From Sphingopyxis solisilvae (GTDB lineage Bacteria; Pseudomonadota; Alphaproteobacteria; Sphingomonadales; Sphingomonadaceae), in NCBI RefSeq assembly GCF_015475875.1, contig NZ_JADKYM010000014.1, positions 28,244 to 92,243 on the forward strand: DNA of 64,000 bases, given 5' to 3'. This document shows, piece after piece, positions 24,180-32,272 of this stretch. A program made the translations under genes and the position numbers. Below the pieces are notes generated by a model. It was given only the letters and a program-made list of their open reading frames with translations, was not told the DNA's origin and did no database searches. Each line of letters starts with the position of its first letter. Positions within the stretch are counted from its first letter, which is position 1.

Positions 24180-24637
24180 GATATGCGCACCTTGGCAGTT
24201 GCCGACAACGACACTGTGTTGAACCAGATCGGCGTATAGATGGTGCTGGTACGCACTGTCACGTAACTGCCCGGGACCGTGCCGTTCGAGCAGAGGGTAG
24301 TATTGTTCGCAACAGCCGTGATCCCGGTCGTTTCGTTCGGGCAGCCGAATTCCTTCTTTGGCTGCTCCGGAAATGTCACCGGCAAATTTGTCGCGCTGGT
24401 TGCGGCTGCGGCAACCAGATTCGCATCGAAACCCTTTGTGGCGTTGACCAGCGCATAATTGGCGCCGGCGCGCGCCGCTCCTTGGACCTCCATTTTCTTC
24501 CAGGCCAACGCGCCCAGATCGATTATCCCGGTTAGCAATGCAACCAATACCGGCAACACCAGGGCAAACTCGACCGCACTCGCGCCGGATTCACCGCGGA
24601 TCAGATGGCTCGACAAGAAAAATCGGGAAACGCGCAT
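24176..24637 (-). CDS. TadE-like minor pilin
   Basis: 153 residues. Leader plus pseudopilin helix: RGESGASAVEFALVLPVL, the TadE signature, followed by a transmembrane segment. The remainder (about residues 55-153) is a small extracytoplasmic domain with two cysteines. It lies four bases after the TadG-like gene and overlaps the next TadE/F gene, so the three are one operon. Confidence 0.9.
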   Translation of the reverse strand: MRVSRFFLSSHLIRGESGASAVEFALVLPVLVALLTGIIDLGALAWKKMEVQGAARAGANYALVNATKGFDANLVAAAATSATNLPVTFPEQPKKEFGCPNETTGITAVANNTTLCSNGTVPGSYVTVRTSTIYTPIWFNTVSLSATAKVRIS

Positions 24638-24641
24638 CGTC

Positions 24642-25883
24642 TTACTCCATCAACGCGACGGACGAATTGCCTGGATTACGGATGCCGGTGCCGGGGCAAG
24701 TATTATTCATGTTGGCATTATTCTTCATGATTATCCGTTGCGCGACCAATTGGGTACAAAGCGCCGCATTGAACGTCATGTTATTTTTGAATTCAATATT
24801 CTGATTTCGGAAATACATTGCGCCTTGAACATTAAACGTCATATTGTTCATAAACGTCTGGCTCGTCGGCGACGTGGCGAGACTCATAAGGGCAACTCCG
24901 GCATAAGTGCCGGTGCTGGGAGCCGTGATGTTCAGCGTAATTCCGTTGGCATCGTTAAACGCGGCACCGTTCATGAGGACAAGAGTGACGCCGCCTGTTG
25001 CGTTGATCGTCAAATTGTTACCATTGGTGATAGTTTTTCCAATATAGTAAGTACCGGGGGCTAGGTTGATGGTAACCCCGTTACCGACTTGAATGCCGTC
25101 ACAATAATTTCCTGCAGTGTAATTTATTGTTTGATTGTTATTCGCGGACATCTTGGCCGTTCCGGGGCAAGAGGATGGGACAGTTACATCGGCATAAGGA
25201 TCCGCCACCGGTGTAACGCCCGTTTGCTGCGTCCCAATCGTCGCGCCGTTGCTCATGCTGATCGTTCCGGAAACATACGCCGATCCGAAAATCTTGCTGT
25301 TATTGGACATCGACATATTTGCATTCGAGTAAACCGCGCAGCCGGGATTGGTGACTTCGTTGCCGTTGCTCATGCTAATTGAAGTGCCGGTGGTGGCAAG
25401 TCCGATGATACAGGCATTGCCGCCGGCAGCGCCGCCAGCCACGGCGCGGGCGCGCACCGTCGCATCGCCGCTAAACAGAAGCCCAGCCAGCCATGTGGAC
25501 TGGGGTTCGGTTATAGTCACTTCCCAATATCCGGTTTGGCCAGCGAACTGGCCGGCGCTCGGCGGATTGGTGACGGCGACCGTCACGCCGTTGGCCGCGT
25601 GAACGAACCCCATTCCAGCGGTAATTGCCCGTGCATTGATTTGCACATTGGCAGCGCTGTTTCCTGCCTTGGCGGCAACCGCCGCCGAAAACGCGGCCTG
25701 ATCGGCGGCGCCTTGGGCATGGCGCTTTTGCACGTTCCACAAACCGACATCGACAGCAAGCGCGCCCATGCCGACCAGTATCGGCAGCGAAATCGCGAAG
25801 ATGGCGGCGGTCGCCCCCCGCGTGTCGAAAATCATTCGCTTTGCGGTCGGCGTCAGGCGCCGACAGTCGCTCCCACTTCGCAT
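24642..25883 (-). CDS. TadG-like pilus-associated protein with Asn-rich repeat domain
   Basis: 413 residues from ATG 25883, which has AAGGAGGG five bases upstream; an in-frame TTG at 25901 overlaps that site and is unlikely. The N-terminus has the TadG motif TRGATAAIFAISLPILVG and a transmembrane helix. Residues about 45-150 are the conserved TadG-like part. From about 165 on the sequence is rich in Asn, Thr, Gly and Met, with recurring turns such as SMSNGN, MSMSNNSKI and NNMTFN that suggest a parallel beta-helix. The coding DNA of this part is much more AT-rich than its neighbours. It is probably exposed on the surface and anchored in the inner membrane. Confidence 0.85.
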   Translation of the reverse strand: MRSGSDCRRLTPTAKRMIFDTRGATAAIFAISLPILVGMGALAVDVGLWNVQKRHAQGAADQAAFSAAVAAKAGNSAANVQINARAITAGMGFVHAANGVTVAVTNPPSAGQFAGQTGYWEVTITEPQSTWLAGLLFSGDATVRARAVAGGAAGGNACIIGLATTGTSISMSNGNEVTNPGCAVYSNANMSMSNNSKIFGSAYVSGTISMSNGATIGTQQTGVTPVADPYADVTVPSSCPGTAKMSANNNQTINYTAGNYCDGIQVGNGVTINLAPGTYYIGKTITNGNNLTINATGGVTLVLMNGAAFNDANGITLNITAPSTGTYAGVALMSLATSPTSQTFMNNMTFNVQGAMYFRNQNIEFKNNMTFNAALCTQLVAQRIIMKNNANMNNTCPGTGIRNPGNSSVALME

Positions 25884-26100
25884 GCGGCCCTCCTTGAACA
25901 AGAATCACGCTGCGACCCGGAGGGTAGATTAGGCCATAGTTAAGTCGGGTTCAATCAAAGAAAGCCAGCATTTTGGCCATTTGTGACGTAAATTGGGACG
26001 CTTTTTGCCGCCGATCGTCCTCTCGGCAAAGCTAATCTTGTGCATTTTTAAGTTCAGCCGCTTCGAACGTCTTTGTGCTGAGTGCCGATAAGGACACGCT

Positions 26101-26259
26101 ATGAGGTTCAGCGGATATGATAAAAGTATTGAATCTCAGTTGCTTATACGTCGCGTTGCGCGGTATTCCCTCCATCTGGGTAGCGGCGAGATTGACGCGG
26201 CTGAAAGCGCGGCGCTCTTCTTGAGCCGAGCGCTTCCGGTGCGCCGCTTACGGCATTGA
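26101..26259 (+). CDS. Possible small basic protein (52 residues)
   Basis: An ATG preceded by AAGGA opens a 52-codon frame with an amphipathic, basic sequence containing LLIRRVARYSLHLGSGEID and ending LPVRRLRH. No family is recognised. It is the only frame with a plausible ribosome-binding site upstream of the strong terminator near 26640, so the transcript ending there may be its mRNA. A non-coding RNA is equally possible. Confidence 0.3.
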   Translation: MRFSGYDKSIESQLLIRRVARYSLHLGSGEIDAAESAALFLSRALPVRRLRH

Positions 26260-26580
26260 GGGTACGGCAATGTTGGAATGGGGCGGGATCCAGTGCCGGA
26301 TCGATGTGCATGGCCGGGTGATAGTCTCGCCCCGAACGAAAGCCTGGCCTTCGACACCTGTCTTAAGGCTTGAGGGCTCGGCGATTCCTTCGCTGCGGAG
26401 CGATCGTTGACGCGAGGAATAGCTCGCCTTCGCCGCTTGATCGATTTTGCGATGCCGCAATGCCTGCCGACAGAGAAGGCCCGGTGGTTAGGGTAGAGCA
26501 AACGGCGAGTGCCGAAACAGGACAGCGGCAATTTTGCGCTTTGCCTTTGGACCTCGTCGCTTATGCAGGGCCTGCGACCC

Positions 26581-26640
26581 GAACGGAGAACTCCGTTCAT
26601 TCGACTGAGGCGGCCCGTCTTTGGCCGCCTTTTTTTTTTT
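26581..26640 (+). terminator. Strong rho-independent terminator preceded by a second hairpin
   Basis: AGGCGGCC (26608-26615), loop CGTCTTT, GGCCGCCT (26623-26630), followed by a run of eleven or so T. Just upstream is a perfect hairpin GAACGGAG-AA-CTCCGTTC (26581-26598). The T run is only on the plus strand, so it ends a plus-strand transcript, although no well-supported gene lies upstream. Confidence 0.85.
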
Positions 26641-26887
26641 AACATTGATTGCAGTCCACACCGCGGGGCGCACGCGCGCGGACCTGCCGACCTCTTCTGC
26701 GGGCGCCGTCGAACTCGCACGGCTTTCGAGCAGGTTGCCGCGCTGCGCCGAGTCCGAGAATGAGACAGGGCGAGCCATTTTTGACTCGCAATGGGCGCGA
26801 GAGTGGTTAAAAATTAGTTACTAATAACGCAAACAGGGCGAGTCGCACGGCCTGTCACCCCTCGATTTTTTTTCGGAGATGAAGACG

Positions 26888-27544
26888 ATGCGCACTTTGA
26901 TGAAGAGTTTGATATTTGCCTCGGCCGCGGCCCTGGCGCTTCCTGCCGCGGCCAACGCGGCGGTGACCCTCGGTTCGGTAACGCCGGGAACGGCTCCCTA
27001 TTCGGGACCCGCGCCGACCTTCGATTTCGAATCGGCGGCGCCGGTAAGCGGCGGCCTTGTGACCACCGGCTCGGTCGATGGCGTGCGGGCCCAGCCGTTT
27101 GGCAGCACCGGCAATTACTGGACGGTTGGTCCGAGCGATGGTTCGCCGGGGATCATGGATCTGTCGTCGATCGGTGACATCTTCAACATCAGCTTCCTGT
27201 GGGGCTCGGTCGATGAATATAATTTCATCGACTTCCTCGATGGCAACGGCGACGTCATCGCGACGTTCAGCGGTTCGGACATCTTCAATCCCGCAAACGG
27301 CAGCCAGACCGATCCCAATCTCAACCCGGTTGTGCGCTTCGACATCAGCGGCGAGCATGTCAGCAGCCTGACGTCGCTGCGCCTGCGCTCGACGAGCAAC
27401 GCATTCGAAACCGACAATTTCGCGATCAACGCGGTTCCCGAGCCGGCCACCTGGGCGCTGATGCTGCTCGGTTTCGGCGCGATCGGCTTCGGCATGCGCC
27501 GCCGCCGCTCGTCGGACAAGGGTGTCCGGGTCCGGTTCGCCTGA
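26888..27544 (+). CDS. PEPxxWA-CTERM secreted protein (exosortase substrate)
   Basis: 218 residues from ATG 26888 (GGAG nine bases upstream). Signal peptide 1-24. The mature domain is beta-rich with FDFESAAPVSGGLVTTGS and an NFIDFLDGNGDVIATFSG stretch, similar to other PEP-CTERM surface proteins. The C-terminus is a full sorting signal: VPEPATWALMLLGFGAIGF plus an Arg-rich MRRRR anchor, the form recognised by sphingomonad exosortases. It is likely cleaved before the helix and released to, or attached at, the cell surface. It has its own terminator. Confidence 0.93.
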   Translation: MRTLMKSLIFASAAALALPAAANAAVTLGSVTPGTAPYSGPAPTFDFESAAPVSGGLVTTGSVDGVRAQPFGSTGNYWTVGPSDGSPGIMDLSSIGDIFNISFLWGSVDEYNFIDFLDGNGDVIATFSGSDIFNPANGSQTDPNLNPVVRFDISGEHVSSLTSLRLRSTSNAFETDNFAINAVPEPATWALMLLGFGAIGFGMRRRRSSDKGVRVRFA

Positions 27545-27568
27545 GCTCGAATTACTGACGAGGAGCAT

Positions 27569-27598
27569 TGGGCGGCCTTCGGGCCGCCCATTTTTTTT
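27569..27598 (+). terminator. Rho-independent terminator of the first PEPxxWA gene
   Basis: TGGGCGGCC (27569-27577), loop TTCG, GGCCGCCCA (27582-27590), then eight T. It lies 25 bases after the stop codon. Confidence 0.9.
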
Positions 27599-27922
27599 GC
27601 CCAATCCGGGTTACCGAAGTCGCGAGGGTTGCGCGCGCTGCGTGATCTTGGTCCACATTTTTCGGCGCGGCATCCTGCTCTCCCCTGGGATCATCGCGGG
27701 GGACTCCACATCGCGCGGGGTCGTGATTTTGGCTTTGACGGGCAGGCGGGCGCCGCGACGGCGATGGCAAGTCCCGGGTCGTCGGACCGGATTGAAAGCG
27801 ACGATTGGTGGCGGGTGAGCGCTGTCTCAAAATTGGACATGCGCATTGTCTAATATGTTAATTTCTGTTGCGGAATTTGAACAAAGCCATATGAATCTCT
27901 TGACTTTCAAGGGGATAAGATT
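27599..27922. other. Gene-free upstream region of the second PEPxxWA gene
   Basis: No gene is seen. AT-rich from about 27825, with TAATAT at 27851-27856 as a possible -10 element about 70 bases before the GTG start. Confidence 0.35.
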
Positions 27923-28486
27923 GTGAAACAGTTTCTGTCAATGTTCGCTGCTGCCGCGCTGGTTGCTCTGCCGATGTCCACCCCCGCGCAGGCGGCAAGC
28001 CTGATTGGCGATACCGTGACCTGCACGCAGACAAACTCCCTGTCGACCTTTAGCTGCTCGGCACCCTCGGCAACGGTCGGCGCCGGACAGGAATTCGGGG
28101 TAGGGGCCGGTCAGAGCGCGTTCAGCCTCGATTTCGACGCGACGTCGCTCACCATTTCGAACGTGTCGGGCGGGATCATCACGCTCGGCCAGACGATCAT
28201 TGCGCTCAACAATATCTCGAATGCGTTCACCAGCACGTCGTTCCTCAACTCGACGATCAGCGGCTTCGATGCCTCGGACGTATCGCTGAGCAATGGTTTG
28301 CTCACCCTCGATTTCCGCGGAACGAGCTGGCAGGCGAGCAGCACCGCGTCGATCGCACTCGCGACCGCTGCCGCGGTTCCGGAACCCGCGACCTGGGCGA
28401 CGATGCTGCTTGGTTTCGGGCTGATCGGCGGCATCATGCGCCGCCGTCGTAGCCACCCCGTGAAGCACCAGCTCGCCATCGCCTGA
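27923..28486 (+). CDS. PEPxxWA-CTERM secreted protein (exosortase substrate)
   Basis: 187 residues starting with GTG; AAGGGGA lies about nine bases upstream. Signal peptide 1-24 (ending AQA). The mature part is rich in Ser, Thr, Asn and Gly with two cysteines near the start. The C-terminus is PEPATWATMLLGFGLIGG followed by MRRRRS, a PEPxxWA sorting signal. No other domain is recognised. The short low-complexity mature region suggests a structural surface or matrix protein. Confidence 0.92.
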   Translation: MKQFLSMFAAAALVALPMSTPAQAASLIGDTVTCTQTNSLSTFSCSAPSATVGAGQEFGVGAGQSAFSLDFDATSLTISNVSGGIITLGQTIIALNNISNAFTSTSFLNSTISGFDASDVSLSNGLLTLDFRGTSWQASSTASIALATAAAVPEPATWATMLLGFGLIGGIMRRRRSHPVKHQLAIA

Positions 28487-28545
28487 TTTCGCACGATCGC
28501 AGCGCCGGCGATCCTGCCGGCACGACGATTGTTTCTGACCCGGTG

Positions 28546-28574
28546 AAAGGCCGTTCCTGCCGGAGCGGCCTTTT
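28546..28574 (+). terminator. Rho-independent terminator of the second PEPxxWA gene
   Basis: AAAGGCCGTTCC (28546-28557), loop TGCC, GGAGCGGCCTTT (28562-28573) then T. One wobble pair in the stem. Confidence 0.75.
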
Positions 28575-29217
28575 CGCTCGTTCCGGATCCCAAGCTGGTC
28601 GATCGCGTGACGTACAATTGGTCTGGCGCACCGGGCACGCGCGCCCGGTCGGTGGAAGCTATCTCAAGCAAAGATAGTTGATGGCTCTAGGCGGATTGCC
28701 GCCAGCATGTCGGCGCTCTCTCTATCTAATATGGTGATGGCACTCGGTCCTACCGCAGTCGCATGCGCGAGCGGCGAGGGGTCTGCTCGGCACCTGCTCG
28801 GTAGCCGGTTATGTTCCGCTTCCTTGTCGGCCGCAGGGCGAACGGGATCGCCGCGCCTCCCGGGGCACCGCCTGCTGAGGTCGGGGGATCGGCGCGCTGC
28901 CATATCGGGCCCGGACCAGATGGTGAGGAGGTAGCCAGAACGCGTTTCAGGCGAGGCAGGTCGATTGGGGCGCGATGGGCCCGGCTATCCGAGGCGCATC
29001 CGACGCATCAGAGCTACACTGGCAGAATCGTTAACGGCGTCGGCGCGTCAGTGCTTGGTCGGCGCGCGCCATTTTGGGCAACGCGCACCGGCTCGCGCTC
29101 GGGCGGGGCGGGCTTTGGAAGGTTGCGGTCCCGGGACGTTGCGAGCGGTGATCCGCTTCGCGGTGCGACATGCCTTCATGTCGGTACGGAACGGTCGGGC
29201 TAGGTAGACCGGGCGCG
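28575..29217. other. Gene-free stretch
   Basis: Between two PEPxxWA genes that converge on this region. No frame with a ribosome-binding site and plausible composition is seen on either strand. Confidence 0.45.
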
Positions 29218-29264
29218 AAAAGAACTTCGGCAGCTGCACCGTAGGGTGGACGCAGCTGCCGAAG
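29218..29264 (-). terminator. Rho-independent terminator of the minus-strand PEPxxWA gene
   Basis: A perfect 13 bp stem, CTTCGGCAGCTGC (29225-29237) with GCAGCTGCCGAAG (29252-29264). On the minus strand it is followed by TTCTTTT (29224-29218). It lies 80 bases after the stop at 29345. Confidence 0.85.
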
Positions 29265-29344
29265 ACGGGGGTTGCAAAGGAAGAGCCGCTGCGATGTGGA
29301 CTGTCGCAGGGTGCCTTTCACCCGATTTTATGCGGTGCGCTCGC

Positions 29345-29974
29345 TCAGGCGAAACGTACCCGGACGCTGTCCGCGCGGCGGCGGCGCATGCCGAAACCGA
29401 TCGCACCGAAACCGATGAGCATCAGCGCCCAGGTCGCGGGTTCCGGAACGGCGGCAGCCGACGTCATGCGGAACTGGCGAACATCCTGCACCGTCGCACC
29501 ATTGGCGAACGACATGGTGACGCTCTGGAAGGTGCCGTTGAAGGCGTTGAAGAAGTTCTGGCCGTTCTGGCTAAGGTCGTAGAGCGTCGTCACCAGGCCG
29601 TCGCTGTCGCCGCCCGAGAAGGTGAAGAACACGTCGCCGTTGGTGAGCGCGTTGATGTTGAATTCGAGCGCGCTGATCAGACCATCGTTGAAGGTGAAGG
29701 TCAGCGGATTGTTGAGGACGCCATCGGTTGCGGTGACACGGGCAGCACCATTGGCAGGCAGCGAAAGCGATTCGGTCGAAGTCAGCGTGACCGTGCCGGA
29801 CGCATTGTTCAGCGTGCCAGTAACCGAGGTGCCGGTGTCGCCCGTATTCAGCAGCACGTTCGAATCGGGATTGGCGACGCAGCCGCCGCCCAGACAGATG
29901 GTGACAGCTGCCGATGCCGGAACGCTTGCCCCGATCAATGCGGCTGCTGCAGTCAGTTTAATCAAATTACGCAT
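29345..29974 (-). CDS. PEPxxWA-CTERM secreted protein (exosortase substrate)
   Basis: 209 residues with a good ribosome-binding site (AAGGAG). Signal peptide 1-23. Two cysteines near the mature N-terminus (ICLGGGCVAN). The mature domain is beta-rich and full of Asn, Thr and Ser (LTFTFNDGLISALEFNINAL). The C-terminus PEPATWALMLIGFGAIGFG plus MRRRR is nearly identical to that of the gene at 26888, and both end in VRVRFA, so the sorting tails are recent copies. The mature domains differ. Confidence 0.92.
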   Translation of the reverse strand: MRNLIKLTAAAALIGASVPASAAVTICLGGGCVANPDSNVLLNTGDTGTSVTGTLNNASGTVTLTSTESLSLPANGAARVTATDGVLNNPLTFTFNDGLISALEFNINALTNGDVFFTFSGGDSDGLVTTLYDLSQNGQNFFNAFNGTFQSVTMSFANGATVQDVRQFRMTSAAAVPEPATWALMLIGFGAIGFGMRRRRADSVRVRFA

Positions 29975-30646
29975 CGTAGCGCTCCTTACCCTGGATTAGG
30001 ATGCGACCCCAAATTCCGTCGTTGGTGTGATAAGGCTTTCTTAACACCATGTAACAACGAGAGTCGAATCCTCGGCGGCGGTTTTTTGCACCGATGTCTT
30101 GAAATGAAACACTAGTTTCGACACGCTCGATGCCGAAAGCGGGCGCGGTTGGCTGACGTCAAAATGTCGGGTGAGGCGGCATTTGGGAGCGAACGGGAGC
30201 CGGCCGCGTCGCCGTCTTGGTCGCTCAGCATCCCGAATCGCACGGGATTCCGCGCCTGGACGACGCGCAGTCGGTTGGCGCGACCTGTAACAAAAAAGAT
30301 AACAAATGCCGAAGGGCGGCAGGAGTTTTGGCGGCGCCCACGTCCTTCGCGACCGCTGCAACGGCGGGGGCAACCTTCGGCCTTAACCAAGGATTTTTTT
30401 TTGCGGCTCGCCGATCGGGACCGTGCGGACAGGTTCGGACGCGCGACTCGCGAGTCGCTACCGTCCGAGTCGCTGCGCACGGGGCGCCCGCGACGGAGAC
30501 CTATTCGCCAATGACCATTATCCCGGGAACGTCGCGATGTCCCGGGTCGGCAATGTGCTAGTATAGCTGCCGGAAAGGGGGGGGGGCAGCTCGGGTTCGC
30601 CAGGTGCAGGGCGCGCTGTGCGACCCTCTGGCCGCCGACCGCGGGA
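29975..30646. other. Gene-free stretch with a perfect palindrome and a G run
   Basis: Contains the promoter side of the PEPxxWA gene at 29974 (minus strand TTGTTA, 17 bases, CTTATC is a possible promoter) and the downstream side of galU. A ten-base G run lies near 30577-30586. No gene is supported. Confidence 0.4.
30443..30458. repeat. Perfect 16 bp palindrome with a third half-site
   Basis: GCGACTCG directly followed by CGAGTCGC. A further CGAGTCGC copy lies at 30466-30473. It is in the gap downstream of galU on the minus strand and may be a protein-binding site. Confidence 0.35.
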
Positions 30647-31510
30647 TTATTTCAGCAGATCGATCGCAAAGGCGCGCACTTCGTCGGCCATGTCGGGACG
30701 TTCGAGCGCGACCGCCAGATTGGCCTGGATATACCCGGCCTTCGATCCGCAATCGTACCGCGCACCGTCGAACGTCACCGCGTGGAACGGCTGGTTGCCG
30801 ATCATCGTCGCCATCGCGTCGGTCAGCTGGATCTCGCCGCCCGCGCCCTTTTCCTGTCCTTCCAGCACCCGCATCACCTCGGGTTGCAGGATATAGCGGC
30901 CCGAAATGATCAGGTTCGACGGCGCGTCGGCGACCGCGGGCTTTTCGACCAGCCCCTTGACCTCGGTCAGCGCCCCGTCGCGCCCGCCGGGGGCGATCAC
31001 GCCATAGCTCGACACCTGCTCGCGCGGCACTTCGAGCACCGAGATCAGGTTGCCGCCAACCTTGTGATACGCGTCGACCATCTGCTTCATGCAGCCGGGC
31101 GATCCGTGCATGAACTCGTCGGGCAGGAAGATCGCAAAGGGCTCGTCGCCGACGATATCGCGCGCACACCAGATCGCATGCCCCAGCCCCATCGGCTCCT
31201 GCTGGCGGACATAGGCGCAATTGCCGGGGCCAAGCCGCGTCGGCGCCAGCACCGACAGGTCCTTGCCGCGCTCGGACATCGTCTTTTCCAGCTCGAACGC
31301 GATGTCGAAATGATCCTCGATCGCGCTCTTGCCGCGCCCGGTGACAAAGATCATCTGCTCGATCCCCGCCTCGCGGGCCTCGTCGACGGCGTACTGAATC
31401 AGCGGGCGGTCGACGATCGGGAGCATCTCCTTGGGGATCGCCTTGGTCGCGGGCAAAAAGCGGGTGCCGAGACCGGCGACGGGAAAAACGGCTTTGCGGA
31501 TCGGTTTCAT
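30647..31510 (-). CDS. galU: UTP-glucose-1-phosphate uridylyltransferase
   Basis: 287 residues, the usual length. It makes UDP-glucose from UTP and glucose-1-phosphate in the cytoplasm. The nucleotide-binding motif AGLGTRFLPATKAIPKEM lies near residues 12-29, and the substrate segments VDRPLIQYAVDEA, EPFAIFLPDEF and VEKPAV follow. UDP-glucose is the entry point for most sugars of surface polysaccharides, including UDP-glucuronate and, through the decarboxylase at 50538, UDP-xylose. It is transcribed away from the polysaccharide operon. Confidence 0.96.
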   Translation of the reverse strand: MKPIRKAVFPVAGLGTRFLPATKAIPKEMLPIVDRPLIQYAVDEAREAGIEQMIFVTGRGKSAIEDHFDIAFELEKTMSERGKDLSVLAPTRLGPGNCAYVRQQEPMGLGHAIWCARDIVGDEPFAIFLPDEFMHGSPGCMKQMVDAYHKVGGNLISVLEVPREQVSSYGVIAPGGRDGALTEVKGLVEKPAVADAPSNLIISGRYILQPEVMRVLEGQEKGAGGEIQLTDAMATMIGNQPFHAVTFDGARYDCGSKAGYIQANLAVALERPDMADEVRAFAIDLLK

Positions 31511-31581
31511 AAGCAGCGGCTTAGCCTCAAAAATTGAAAATTAACATGAAGCATTCACGTGCCGGGCCGGTAGCGCCGGTT

Positions 31582-31637
31582 GCTCCGCGATCGCCGTTGC
31601 AAGGAGCATATCTTGCAATGCGCCTTGCAACCGGAGC
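31582..31637. promoter_or_regulatory. Nested inverted repeats between galU and the plus-strand operon
   Basis: Outer arms GCTCCG (31582-31587) and CGGAGC (31632-31637) enclose inner arms GTTGCAAGG (31596-31604) and CCTTGCAAC (31623-31631). Another TTGCAA copy lies in the loop. The position in a divergent promoter region suggests an operator or a structured leader RNA. Confidence 0.4.
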
Positions 31638-31771
31638 GACTGCCATCGCTGCGGGCCATTAACCCGATGGGCATATATCGCCACTATCCCGCGCCTTGCG
31701 GGCCTGCTAATGTCGGCCCGTCGGAAAACATGGGCAGGCTTGACGGCGGCCCTGCGATGGGAGGGCAAGAG

Positions 31772-32017
31772 GTGGAAACTTTCTGGGACTGGATCACCGT
31801 CTTCGCATTCGCCGGGCTCGCGACCCTGCTGCTGCAACGCTCCGCCGAGGAAGAGCCGCGTGACGAGCTATGGCAATATGCGCCGCCCGCGGTCGGCTGC
31901 GCGATCGTGAACTATATCGGCAACGAAGGCTATCACGCGCCGGCCGCCGTCCTGTTCGTCGCTGTCATTGTCTATATTTTCAAGGTGCTGAAGGTTCCCG
32001 TTCCCTTTCTCAAATAG
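31772..32017 (+). CDS. Small membrane protein, probable XrtV sorting-system accessory protein
   Basis: 81 residues from GTG 31772, placed by GGAGGG six bases upstream (ATG 31757 would overlap that site). It begins ETFWDWITVFAFAGLATLLL, a membrane segment, followed by a conserved-looking EEEPRDELWQYAPPAVGCA, a second membrane segment and a third at the end. I recall this layout from small accessory proteins that co-occur with exosortase V in sphingomonads; the link is by memory of the family rather than a search. The exosortase itself is encoded at 54766. Confidence 0.6.
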   Translation: METFWDWITVFAFAGLATLLLQRSAEEEPRDELWQYAPPAVGCAIVNYIGNEGYHAPAAVLFVAVIVYIFKVLKVPVPFLK

Positions 32018-32272
32018 CTCCGGCGGGCACGCTCGGCCTGGCCTGTCGAAGCGGCCATCGACAACTTAACATCGGCGAAACAATCCGGTAAAGCTCAGGC
32101 GGGCCCTTCGGGGGGACGCGCGAAGACGAGCGCCGCGCGAGACAAGGCGATAACGGGCTATGGCAAAAGGATCCGGCCTCGGCGAACGAGGATGCAGCGT
32201 CGCGGCGGAGCGCGCCGGCCGGTCGCCGCTTCGCCGGTACCGCGCCCGTCCTGACCTTCGCGGTTCGTGCGG

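Larger units (their letters stand above)
25884..26878. other. Intergenic stretch with a possible small gene and a strong terminator
   Basis: Almost 1 kb between the TadG-like gene and the first PEPxxWA gene. The only supported items are a 52-codon frame (26101) and a strong plus-strand terminator (26581-26640). A direct repeat ACAGGGCGAG occurs at 26765-26774 and 26833-26842, upstream of the gene at 26888. Confidence 0.5.

Noticed and set aside
30058..30080. GAGTCGAATCCTCGG resembling the T-loop of a tRNA
   Set aside because: No acceptor stem, anticodon arm or D-arm can be folded around it.
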